A DNA stretch of 64,000 bases from Verrucomicrobiales bacterium. GTDB lineage: Bacteria > Verrucomicrobiota > Verrucomicrobiia > Verrucomicrobiales > DEV007. A program made the position numbers and the translations under genes. Below the pieces are notes generated by a model. The model did no database searches, was not told where the DNA came from, and worked only from the letters and a program-made list of their open reading frames with translations. This document shows, in pieces, positions 25,826 through 34,225 of this stretch. Position 1 is the first letter of the stretch. Each line of letters starts with the position of its first letter. The stretch covers positions 1 to 64,000 of the forward strand of contig JARGPH010000008.1 of assembly GCA_029213065.1 (NCBI GenBank), read 5' to 3'.

Positions 25826-27223
25826 ATGAAACTAAACTATTCCAGGCGTTCCTTTTTTCAAAAATCAGGTGCAGTCGGGATAGGTAGTTTTCTTTCTCCC
25901 TATACAAATGCTCAAGCTGACGAGCCTCTTTGGCTGCGGCCGGGGGAGAATGGTTTCTCCAGTGCGTGTGTGCCTTTCAACACCGAGATTCGCACGAAGC
26001 CGGGACTGATTGCACGATGTCACTCTCCGGCTTCAGTGGCTTCGGCGGTCAAGTATGCAGGGGAGAATCGTCTTCCGGTTGCGGTTCGCAGTGGTGGACA
26101 CAGCTTTGTCGGGCATTCCATCAATGCGGACGGTGTGGTTCTGGACCTTTCGGGGATGAATCAGCAAATCCTGAGTTCGACCGGTGAAATCTATACCGCT
26201 GGGCCGGGTGTGAAGTTGAAGAATGCCTATGATTTTCTGCTTCCGCAGGGTCATTTGCTGCCTGCCGGCTCGTGTGGTGGTGTGGGGCTCGGGGGATTGA
26301 CACTCGGGGGTGGGTATGGACTTTTTGCGCGTCAGTATGGCCTGACCTGTGATCATCTCGAGGGGCTTACTGTGGTCACGGGAAAAGGGGAGGTTGTCGA
26401 TTCACGGGATGATCCTGAATTGCTCTGGGCCTGCCGTGGAGGCGGGAACGGAAATTTTGGGGTCGCCGTGTCGATGCGGTTTCGGACGCAGGTTGCGCCG
26501 CAGGGTCTCGGTGCGGTCCGCTACACGGCGTCTCCTTCGAGTGAGTCTGAGATGCTGAATCTGATGAAGGAGTGGTTTTCGATCGCTGCGGAATTACCCG
26601 ATCCCATTTTTTCGGCACTGGTCATGAATCACAAACAAGTGAGCGTCCTCATGACCTCTCCGCATTCGCCAGGCGGTCCCGCTTTTTCCCGTGCTTCGGA
26701 AGCGCTGCGTTCACTGGGGATGAGAACCAAAGGGGCGTCGCATGTCGCGCTGGCGAAGGCCCTGCCGCGCTACTACGGGCGTCCCAATCCGCTTCCGTTC
26801 CGGAATTTTTCAGGCGGCTACTACCGCGGCTTCGATGACATTGCACCCGCCGGCGCAGGAATCATTCACGAGATTCGTTCGACGCCGGGATCGATCTTTC
26901 AAGTCAACACGCTCGGGGGCGCAATCACGAGAGGACCCGACAGCGCGTATCCTCATCGGGAGTTTCCGTTTCTGGGAGAGGCTCAAACGTATTGGAAGCC
27001 GGGCGAGTATGCTCAGCGTGAAGCCCTGTTGGAGTCTTCCGAGCGTGTCAGACTGGCCATTGCGGGCGCGGGAATTACGAGGCACTACCGGAATTACCCG
27101 ACCCTGAAGTTCGAGAACTGGAGGAGTGATTACTACGGCGAAGGGTACCGGCGGTTACAGCAGATTAAGGCGCGGATCGACCCTGACAATGTGATACGAC
27201 ATCGTCAGAGTGTCACGGTGTAG
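25826..27223 (+). CDS. Exported FAD oxidoreductase, berberine-bridge type
   Basis: The 465-residue protein has a Tat signal (YSRRSFFQKSGAVGIGSF). The FAD-binding type 4 domain contains VAVRSGGHSFVGHS, whose His can bind the flavin 8-alpha carbon. PAGSCGGVGLGGLTLGGGYG carries a Cys where bicovalent family members attach the 6-position. The BBE motif closes the chain (IDPDNVIRHRQSV). Relatives oxidise sugars or oligosaccharides and pass electrons to oxygen or a carrier. The substrate is not evident. Its last 11 bases overlap the 3' end of the convergent ceramidase-like gene. Confidence 0.87.
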   Translation: MKLNYSRRSFFQKSGAVGIGSFLSPYTNAQADEPLWLRPGENGFSSACVPFNTEIRTKPGLIARCHSPASVASAVKYAGENRLPVAVRSGGHSFVGHSINADGVVLDLSGMNQQILSSTGEIYTAGPGVKLKNAYDFLLPQGHLLPAGSCGGVGLGGLTLGGGYGLFARQYGLTCDHLEGLTVVTGKGEVVDSRDDPELLWACRGGGNGNFGVAVSMRFRTQVAPQGLGAVRYTASPSSESEMLNLMKEWFSIAAELPDPIFSALVMNHKQVSVLMTSPHSPGGPAFSRASEALRSLGMRTKGASHVALAKALPRYYGRPNPLPFRNFSGGYYRGFDDIAPAGAGIIHEIRSTPGSIFQVNTLGGAITRGPDSAYPHREFPFLGEAQTYWKPGEYAQREALLESSERVRLAIAGAGITRHYRNYPTLKFENWRSDYYGEGYRRLQQIKARIDPDNVIRHRQSVTV

Positions 27224-28562
27224 GAACTCCGGGAACCGCTGAAATGATGACTTCTTCGATCGTCCCGTCCCAGAGCGAGGGGAGTCCGTAGTAGACGTTC
27301 GATTCGCCGCCTTCGTAGCCTCCCTCTTTGAGAACCCGAAGCGACGGGATGTAGGCCATGACGTCGTTGGCGTAGCCTGCAACCCAGGTGTTCGTTCCCC
27401 TTCTTTCCTGTTTCAAGCGAAGCGCGTAGTCGATCACGACCTCACCGCCGAGGAAGACGAAATCAATTTTATTTCCGATGATCCAGTTCCCGACGGGGTA
27501 GGGATAGGATTTTTTGAGAGGACCTTCCTTCGCTATTTTTCGCTGAAGGTAGTTCGCCCGCGCGACTTCGAACCGGTTCGTAGAAGTCTTATTTTTTTCA
27601 ATAGCGTCGGTCCCGGGGAGCGCTTTGAGAGGCGCATCGATCAGTGAGTAATGAGTCGACAGCTTCGGCTCGAGCTCTCCCATTGGTGCGTTGATAACAT
27701 CGCCAACCCGGGCGGCAAGATCGGCGCCGTAATCTTCGGCGAGCGAAACTTCTTTCCTCGGGAGCGGGTTCTGGTCTCCACCGCACCCCGCCCAGAAAAG
27801 GGCGACGGATCCGGGAAACGCTTTCTCGAGTTCCGCCTGCGCGTAGCCGGGGTAGTCACCGTTCCATTCGTTGAGGCTGAGCGTCGTGGCGTGGCAGGCG
27901 TAGCCGAAAAGGATCGCGAGCAAACTGTCGTCTTCGCCTCGAACCGTGAGGACGGGAACGTCGTGATCGACGGGACCTCTGAGGAGCCCGCTCGTTCGCT
28001 TCTCCGGCACTGTCTCGTAGGGCTTGTTTTCGCGGCGGTTGACCGCAAAGGTGCATTTCCCTGAACCATGCTGAAGGCGGGCCGGGACTTTAGCGGCAAA
28101 GGCGGCGTCAGTGACCGTAGTGATATGTTTGAGGAGGACTTCAGCATAGGCATCGATCTTTTTCTGCTCATCTTCTCCCAGTGACAGGTAATGAAGCGGG
28201 CTGAGATTCTGAGCGACGACGGGGCCGCTGTGGGTGTGTGAGGTGCAGATCGCAATTTGTTCTCTGCTCAGTGAGTGTTTTTTTGAGATCGCTTCGGTGA
28301 CGCGGTCCGCGAAGCCTTTATCCATGCCGACGAGGTCGAGTGTGAGAATGAGTCCGACGTGCCCGTTCTTATCTTCGAGAAGGAGCGCCTTGGCAAAAAG
28401 GTCGGTGCGTTTGCCCGCCGCCGGTTCCTTGCGTCCTCCGTAGCCGGCCATCCAGACAGGCTCCTCCGGAGTGATGATCTGACTCGCGGCTCCGGCTTTC
28501 CAACCTTCTCCCTGTGCGCCGAGAGTGATGCTGAGGATTATGAGTATAACCGTATATTTCAT
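27213..28562 (-). CDS. Neutral/alkaline ceramidase-like hydrolase
   Basis: The 449-residue protein has a signal peptide (YTVILIILSITLGAQG) and the opening pattern of the neutral/alkaline non-lysosomal ceramidase family: GAASQIITPEEPVWMAGYGG. The zinc-site motif CTSHTHSGPV and FGYACHATTL follow with their histidines. True ceramidases are longer (over 650 residues), and short members like this are frequent in PVC bacteria with unknown amide or ester substrates. It is the last gene of a tight three-gene run, 19 bases after the beta-propeller gene. Confidence 0.8.
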   Translation of the reverse strand: MKYTVILIILSITLGAQGEGWKAGAASQIITPEEPVWMAGYGGRKEPAAGKRTDLFAKALLLEDKNGHVGLILTLDLVGMDKGFADRVTEAISKKHSLSREQIAICTSHTHSGPVVAQNLSPLHYLSLGEDEQKKIDAYAEVLLKHITTVTDAAFAAKVPARLQHGSGKCTFAVNRRENKPYETVPEKRTSGLLRGPVDHDVPVLTVRGEDDSLLAILFGYACHATTLSLNEWNGDYPGYAQAELEKAFPGSVALFWAGCGGDQNPLPRKEVSLAEDYGADLAARVGDVINAPMGELEPKLSTHYSLIDAPLKALPGTDAIEKNKTSTNRFEVARANYLQRKIAKEGPLKKSYPYPVGNWIIGNKIDFVFLGGEVVIDYALRLKQERRGTNTWVAGYANDVMAYIPSLRVLKEGGYEGGESNVYYGLPSLWDGTIEEVIISAVPGVPTP

Positions 28563-28581
28563 CGTATTTTAGGTGAAACTG

Positions 28582-30054
28582 TTAGTTGCCGAAACGGAAT
28601 GAGTAGAGGTCTGCATCTTTGAGTAGAAACCGGATTTTGACGGCTTTCCCTTCCAGCGAAGCGACCGAGTCCCCTGCTTTCCAGCTGACCCGACGGGAGA
28701 TCTCGTTTCCGATCTGTTCCGTTGCCTCCGCTTCGGAAAAGCCTGGAATCGGGGTGCCGCTCTCATCGAGCAGTTCGACACGAACGCCACCCGCTGCGGA
28801 TGTGGAAAAGTTAATCTCGAGGTGGTCTCCGGAGAAACGAACCGGTTTCGTGATCAGTTCGCCTCCCTTGTAGTCACCACGAATCGAGGCGAAGCCGTCG
28901 AGTCTCAGTGAGTAGCGATGGAGATGGGCAGTGGGCTGCGCGTAGTCCTGATTGAGATAGAAAGACATTTCTGTCGGTCCGGTCTGAACGGTGTTGAGGG
29001 CAGGGTAGTTCGTTCGCGAGACCCAGTTTTGAGCGCCGATTCCGGGCCTGACAAAGCTGCTCAGAAAGGTGCGATCGTAGTGATCGCTTCCGGGGCGTGT
29101 CGTCATGAAAATCGCATCAGAGGTGTCTTTGAAGTAGCTCGGGTTCACGCCGATTTCCTTTGCCTGCGCATCGGTGAGAACCTGTCGTCCCGGCATGAAA
29201 CGCGCCGCGAGGGAAACGTAGAGATGTGGGGCTCTGAAGTAGGGGTGCGTTTGGCTCGTGTAAAGGTGTTCAATCGGCGCTTCTCCGCCTCTGTGCTCAT
29301 ACTCCATGAGAACAGGTTTCGACCAAGTCATGAAGTCGTCACTATCGGTCCGGGCTATGCGTCGGATTTTGTCTTTGAAGACCCTGAAAAAGCACACGTA
29401 TTGCTTCTCGGCCCCGGACCAGAAGGAGACGTTCTGTGAATCAAAGTAGTAGGGGAAATCCGGTTCGACGAGTGAGTTCGGTATCACAGGATCGCTCTGA
29501 AGCGGGGACCACGTTTTTCCATCAGGGGAGGTGTAGGCTTTCAGCCCGCTTTCTTTCGTGCCTCCGAGTGCTTTGTATTGACTGTCCGGTTTCGCTTTGG
29601 GATTCGTATCGAGAAAGGGGCTGAAGTTGTGGGAGATCGGAGCGTGACCGGCAAGGACGATGTTGTTCTCTTTCGTTCCATTGTGTGCGATTTGGTTCAG
29701 GTTCGGTTTCGTCCACTGGATTCCATCGCTTGATTCCGCGTAGGCCGTCACTTCCGAATCGCTTCCATCGGGAAGGTGGACATCGTGGCCGCGATAGTAG
29801 AACTGGTAGAGGTCACCGTTTTTGATGATCGTGGCGTAGGCGCTGAATTTGCCCTCCCACGGCTTGTCGAATTTGAGAGCAATGCCTTCGTCGCGCGGGG
29901 TGTGCAGCGTTTGGGTGAGGTCGCTCATCTTTTCGATGAGATACCCATCGGTGAAGAGTTCACGGCGCGTCCCTACATCGATGGGTTCAGCGATGGATCG
30001 CGTCGGGGCCACTGCAAGGACCGTTGCGAGAGAGAGGTGGAGAAACGTTTTCAT
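28582..30054 (-). CDS. Secreted beta-propeller protein, glycoside hydrolase-like
   Basis: The 490-residue protein has a signal peptide (FLHLSLATVLAVAPTRSIA). The body has repeated strand motifs typical of five-bladed propellers of the GH32/43/62/68 kind: AYATIIKNGDLYQFYYRGHD, AYAESSDGIQWTKP, AYTSPDGKTWSPL and FRAPHLYVSLAARFMPG. The C-terminal 100 residues form a beta-sandwich. Families with this layout are common in Planctomycetes and Verrucomicrobia, usually without a tested activity. It lies between the isomerase gene (2-base gap) and the ceramidase-like gene. Confidence 0.7.
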   Translation of the reverse strand: MKTFLHLSLATVLAVAPTRSIAEPIDVGTRRELFTDGYLIEKMSDLTQTLHTPRDEGIALKFDKPWEGKFSAYATIIKNGDLYQFYYRGHDVHLPDGSDSEVTAYAESSDGIQWTKPNLNQIAHNGTKENNIVLAGHAPISHNFSPFLDTNPKAKPDSQYKALGGTKESGLKAYTSPDGKTWSPLQSDPVIPNSLVEPDFPYYFDSQNVSFWSGAEKQYVCFFRVFKDKIRRIARTDSDDFMTWSKPVLMEYEHRGGEAPIEHLYTSQTHPYFRAPHLYVSLAARFMPGRQVLTDAQAKEIGVNPSYFKDTSDAIFMTTRPGSDHYDRTFLSSFVRPGIGAQNWVSRTNYPALNTVQTGPTEMSFYLNQDYAQPTAHLHRYSLRLDGFASIRGDYKGGELITKPVRFSGDHLEINFSTSAAGGVRVELLDESGTPIPGFSEAEATEQIGNEISRRVSWKAGDSVASLEGKAVKIRFLLKDADLYSFRFGN

Positions 30055-30056
30055 GT

Positions 30057-30857
30057 TTACGCGATTCCGAGGGCTTTGTTCATGCGTTCGGCGACGCCTT
30101 TGAGTTGTTCGAGGTCTCCTCCGGGAACTTCAGCGGTGCACCATCCCTGATAGTTGATTTCGCTGAGCGCTTTCCTGACATCGGCCCATTTCACTTCACC
30201 TTCAAAAAGCGCGCAGTTCCTTTCCGTCGCGTGATGGTGATCTTTGACGTCCACTTTGATGATTCTCTGATAGCCGAGTCCGCGAATCCAGGCAGGGGCT
30301 CCACCGTCATAGCGGTCATGATTGCCAATGTCGAAAAAGGCTCCCACAAAAGGGGAGTCGAACTGATCGAGGTAGTCCGCCCATTCCTGAATCGAAGTCG
30401 CGAATCCGTTCTTCACATTCTCACAGGCGATACGCACCCCGACTTTCGCCGCGAGCGGGATCGCTTTTTTGAGTTGCTCAGCAGATCGTTCTCCGACCTG
30501 CGCGGCGTTTTCAGTCTCTCTGTTAGTGGCTTTCCCTATCACCTGTAGAATCGACGATGCCCCGACATCGCTCGCGAACTGAATCGCGTCGAGCGTGTTC
30601 CGGAGTGCTCTCTGACGCACTGCCGGGGCGGGATCGGAAAGTCGGGTGCCCCAGTGGTCTGCCACATTGATGTTGTGAACGGGAAGATCGACTTTGTCGC
30701 GGGCCTTCCAGACCTCCTGAACGGAGTATTCACCGGGAGCCGAAAGGGTGATCCCGTCAAATCCCGAGTCTCTGGCGGCTATGAGGAGGTCTTCGACGGT
30801 CGGATTCTTGACCGTTTTGACCATGTTCCATTTCACTGCTTTGAGTAGATGATTCAT
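30057..30857 (-). CDS. Sugar phosphate isomerase/epimerase-like TIM barrel
   Basis: The 266-residue protein matches the xylose isomerase-like TIM barrel (AP_endonuc_2) family. Visible marks are LLIAARDSGFDGITLSAPGE, VGVRIACENVKNGF with the metal-binding Glu, GAFFDIGNHDRYDG, IIKVDVKDHHHA and WCTAEVPGGD. The Glu, Asp, His and Glu positions of the metal site are present. Members interconvert keto and aldo sugars or inososes. It heads the tight run with the propeller and ceramidase-like genes. There is no signal peptide, so it acts in the cytoplasm. Confidence 0.85.
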   Translation of the reverse strand: MNHLLKAVKWNMVKTVKNPTVEDLLIAARDSGFDGITLSAPGEYSVQEVWKARDKVDLPVHNINVADHWGTRLSDPAPAVRQRALRNTLDAIQFASDVGASSILQVIGKATNRETENAAQVGERSAEQLKKAIPLAAKVGVRIACENVKNGFATSIQEWADYLDQFDSPFVGAFFDIGNHDRYDGGAPAWIRGLGYQRIIKVDVKDHHHATERNCALFEGEVKWADVRKALSEINYQGWCTAEVPGGDLEQLKGVAERMNKALGIA

Positions 30858-31030
30858 GAGGCCACCGATTCAAGCAGGTCCCGGCTAAAGGGGCCATCAC
30901 GTCATCGCGAGAAAAGGAACCGCTCATGGGCGTTGATTGCCGCTAATCAGGGCTTCTGCGCATGATGGTAGCGCTTTTCGCGCCGGGAGAACAAGGGGAG
31001 AGGCGCCCGCCGGATTGCGCCAACCTTCAG

Positions 31031-31849
31031 CTAGGCATTCGCCCACTCCTCACGAAGATAATTCGCTGACTTGGGAAGCACATCGGCGGCTTCACCGGAA
31101 AGGGTTCGGCATTCGACCTCGACGAGACCGGTGTATTGCATCGCTTTCAAGGCTTTGAATCCGGGCTTGAAATCAAGCGTTCCGGGTCCGGGCTCGACGC
31201 GGTTGTGCTCGGCAGTATGGATATGTCGAATCGCCGATCCTGCGCGGATCAGCGAGGCGGGAATGTCAGCTTCTTCTTTCTGCATGTGGAAGAAATCAGG
31301 CGTCAAGCCGATCGCGGGATGATTCACTTTTTCGCAAATTCCGGCGGCATGGATCACGGTGTTGAGATAGTCGCTCTCGGACTGATTGACCGGTTCGATG
31401 AGAAGCTGGAGCCCGCGCTTTTCGGCTTCGTCGCCAAGCGCGGGGAGCTGATCGATCAGCAATTGATCCTGCTCTGCAATCGCATCGGCAGGAAAGCGCG
31501 CTACGCCGTCCTGTTTCAGGATCGGGGGCATGTTGACGCTTTTCGCTCCCAGTGCTGCGGTGAAATCAAAGAGCTCTACCAAGCTCCGAAAACAGAGGGC
31601 GCGGGATTGGGGATCGGGGCTGCAAAGGGAACCCTCGAATCCGAGTGAAACCGTTTCGACAGGGAGGGAGAGACGGCTCTTCAATGCGAGCGTTTCTTCT
31701 CCGAATTCTTTGCGAAACCTGCCCGGGAATGCGATTCCGTCGAACCCGCAACGGGCCGCCAGTTCGACTCGTTGCGCCACGGAATCACCGGGGACGACTT
31801 CGAGCCGAATCGTGAGCCGCCCGTCGAGTGAATCTACTGAAACACTCAC
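31031..31849 (-). CDS. Second sugar phosphate isomerase/epimerase-like TIM barrel
   Basis: The protein belongs to the same family as the one at 30057-30857 but is clearly diverged: LAARCGFDGIAFPG, LQLLIEPVNQSESDYL with the metal-binding Glu, IGLTPDFFHMQKEE, IRHIHTAEHNR and YTGLVEVECRTLSG. I chose the GTG at 31849, which overlaps the TGA of the upstream dehydrogenase gene and couples their translation. An ATG at 31879 would add 10 residues inside that gene. A gap of 173 bases without visible features separates it from the next gene. Confidence 0.82.
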   Translation of the reverse strand: MSVSVDSLDGRLTIRLEVVPGDSVAQRVELAARCGFDGIAFPGRFRKEFGEETLALKSRLSLPVETVSLGFEGSLCSPDPQSRALCFRSLVELFDFTAALGAKSVNMPPILKQDGVARFPADAIAEQDQLLIDQLPALGDEAEKRGLQLLIEPVNQSESDYLNTVIHAAGICEKVNHPAIGLTPDFFHMQKEEADIPASLIRAGSAIRHIHTAEHNRVEPGPGTLDFKPGFKALKAMQYTGLVEVECRTLSGEAADVLPKSANYLREEWANA

Positions 31850-33990
31850 TCTGCTGCTTCCAGTTCGGCTTGCGTCCACGGAGCCAGTCTGTCTGCGTGG
31901 GCTTTCTTGTAATCGGCAATGTCCTTTGCGGTGACCGCGTCGCCCTTGTTACCCCATGCGTTGCGCACGTAGGTCATAATATTGGCGAGCTGATCGTCTG
32001 GAAGAAATCCGTGCGGAGGCATCACCGGGGGAACGTCAGTTACTGTTTTGCCGTTCACGGTGATTTCTCCCATGACGCCGTGAACGCCAACTGCGATGAT
32101 GCGGTGCTTGTCTCCGAGAACCCAGTCGCTTTTCACGAGGCCTGGAGCGAGATTTTCGAGACCCTTGCCGTGAGGCTGGTGGCAGGCAGCGCAGATCGTT
32201 GCGTAGTGCTTGAGGCCATCGCGATACTGTTTCTGCAGCGCTTTGTCTTTCGATACCCAGGCCGGCTCTTTGTCCTTGAAGCTAATCACTGAACGCGAGG
32301 GGTAGCCTTTTGTGGAGAGCGTTTCTGCATAGCGAGCGAGGAGAGGCTGCTTGTGCGTCGCGATGTCGGCGGCAGTGGTTTTAAAACTCTCAGGAAAAAG
32401 ATCGGCCGCACCTGCTGCGGTTCCGGCGAGTCTGAGTGCGGTCATGGCGACGAACCAGTCGGCATCGGCTGCATTCTGCTTCACGACAGATTCTTCCAGT
32501 TTGCCGATGCCTTCGAGTGCCCACATTGCGTGTGCCCGTGCGAAGGGTGAGGCGTCTTTGTCAGCGGCGAGATCAGCGATGTCTTTGGCTAGGTCTTCGC
32601 GGTTTCCTTCGACAATCTTCTTCTGTGAGTTGAGACGCCACCAGAGGTAAGGGTGGGCCAGTCCCGCGATGAGATCGTCAGGTGCAGCGACCGGCTTGTG
32701 GTCGTCGGGAACGACGCGGTAGATGCGGCCGAGGCCGATGGGAAGATCCAGCTCACGTTCTTCGGATTGATTGCGAAGATAGGAAGTGAGGAATTTTTTG
32801 TGCTGAATGACCCCGCGGTGGAAGTCGACGAGGTAAAGAGCACCGTCCGGTCCGAAGCTCGCGTTGACGGGGCGAAAGCGTCCATCGGTGCTCGCGAGGA
32901 ATTCGCGCTTCTCCCATTCCTTGTCAGGATAGGTGACGTGTTCGTAGCCGGTGGTTTCAGGAAAAGGTTTGTTCGGCTTGAACGCTCCCACTGTGTTGGT
33001 CCCGGGAGACATTCCGAAAATGGCTCCCTCCCACTCGTCACCAAAGGCACCATTGCTGTGAACCGCGAGACCGCTGATTGAGGTAACCGCCTTAGGCACG
33101 CCGCGATCGTCGAGCATTCCTTTCTGATAGGCACGGTTCAGCGCCGTCGTCGGGTGGATTGGGAAAACATCCCTGGTCGGAGCCGCCATATCTTTGCCAT
33201 TGAGCGGCCACTGTTTGTCATAAATTTCCCAGTCGATATTGAACCAGGTGCTGTTGTGATTGTGGTAGAGACGTCCGTAGGCGTCTGTCGCCATGCCCCA
33301 CTGACCTCTGCCCTCGGCGGGGGAGGTGATCACGCTCTGATTCGACCACTTTACCCGTCGTTTCGTCTTGGAGTTGTACATCCAGTTGTCGATCGAGTAG
33401 TGGAGACTGTTTTCGGCGTGTTCAATGTTTTCCTTCGCTTCGACCGCGAATTCCATGAGGTCGGTCTTTTTGTCGCAGACGAGATCACCGTCGGTATCTT
33501 CGCAGAACCACATTTTCCCTGATTCGATGATGAGCACGCCGCCCTCGACAATGCTGAGGGTCCGTGGATTGATCATGTCCTCGACGAAGGGGGTTGATTT
33601 GTCCATCTGCCCGTCACCGTCGGTGTCTTCGAGAACGACGACGCGGCTGATGCGCTGGTTTTCCCCGTTACCATCGAGGTCGATCATGTAGGTGTTGAAT
33701 TCACAGACCCAGAGGCGGCCTTCGGAGTCCCACTCGGCAAAAACAGGATCTTTGATGAGTGGTTCAGCGGCAACGAGTTCTATCTTGAATCCGTCGGCGA
33801 TCTTAAACGTTTTTAATGACTCTTCGGGGGAGAGAACCGGAACGGGATCAGGAGCCCATTTCTTCCAGTTCTCAGAGCTCAAGAGATCCGGATTTTTCTC
33901 CTTCAAATCGCCATTCTGGGCGAACAGCGGGAGGCTGATTGAAGTAATTAGGGTGATTAAGGTCAGGTATTTGTTCATTCCAAATTTCAT
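31846..33990 (-). CDS. Exported sugar dehydrogenase-like propeller with C-terminal cytochrome c
   Basis: From the ATG at 33990 the protein has about 714 residues. A signal peptide (YLTLITLITSISLPLFA) leads into a PVC-type membrane-bound dehydrogenase propeller (FKIADGFKIELVAAEPLI, GRLWVCEFNTYMID, VVLEDTDGDGQMD). A helical repeat region follows near residues 450-570. A C-terminal haem domain has CAACHQPHGKG and, about 80 residues on, VMPPHGFL, whose Met may be the axial ligand. Such proteins are thought to oxidise sugars in the periplasm and pass electrons to the haem. An ATG at 33978 is an equal start choice. The isomerase gene follows by stop-start overlap. Confidence 0.85.
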   Translation of the reverse strand: MKFGMNKYLTLITLITSISLPLFAQNGDLKEKNPDLLSSENWKKWAPDPVPVLSPEESLKTFKIADGFKIELVAAEPLIKDPVFAEWDSEGRLWVCEFNTYMIDLDGNGENQRISRVVVLEDTDGDGQMDKSTPFVEDMINPRTLSIVEGGVLIIESGKMWFCEDTDGDLVCDKKTDLMEFAVEAKENIEHAENSLHYSIDNWMYNSKTKRRVKWSNQSVITSPAEGRGQWGMATDAYGRLYHNHNSTWFNIDWEIYDKQWPLNGKDMAAPTRDVFPIHPTTALNRAYQKGMLDDRGVPKAVTSISGLAVHSNGAFGDEWEGAIFGMSPGTNTVGAFKPNKPFPETTGYEHVTYPDKEWEKREFLASTDGRFRPVNASFGPDGALYLVDFHRGVIQHKKFLTSYLRNQSEERELDLPIGLGRIYRVVPDDHKPVAAPDDLIAGLAHPYLWWRLNSQKKIVEGNREDLAKDIADLAADKDASPFARAHAMWALEGIGKLEESVVKQNAADADWFVAMTALRLAGTAAGAADLFPESFKTTAADIATHKQPLLARYAETLSTKGYPSRSVISFKDKEPAWVSKDKALQKQYRDGLKHYATICAACHQPHGKGLENLAPGLVKSDWVLGDKHRIIAVGVHGVMGEITVNGKTVTDVPPVMPPHGFLPDDQLANIMTYVRNAWGNKGDAVTAKDIADYKKAHADRLAPWTQAELEAAE

Positions 33991-34225
33991 CTTGAAGCCG
34001 CGGAAGCGATCCCCTCCGGGAGAGGGGGAGGGGCAGAATATCGTGATATTCCAAGGCAACGCAACCTCGCAGACGGGTATAAAGCGGCCAGTGGCGAGAA
34101 TACGTCTCTGTATTCGTGAAAGTTTCTTCGGGGTTCCTTGCAAATTCTTTACAACTTCAGGCTTACTGATTCGTCCACCACTGCGTTATGGTAAGTGAAA
34201 TCAGATCACTCACCCCCGCAAACCT

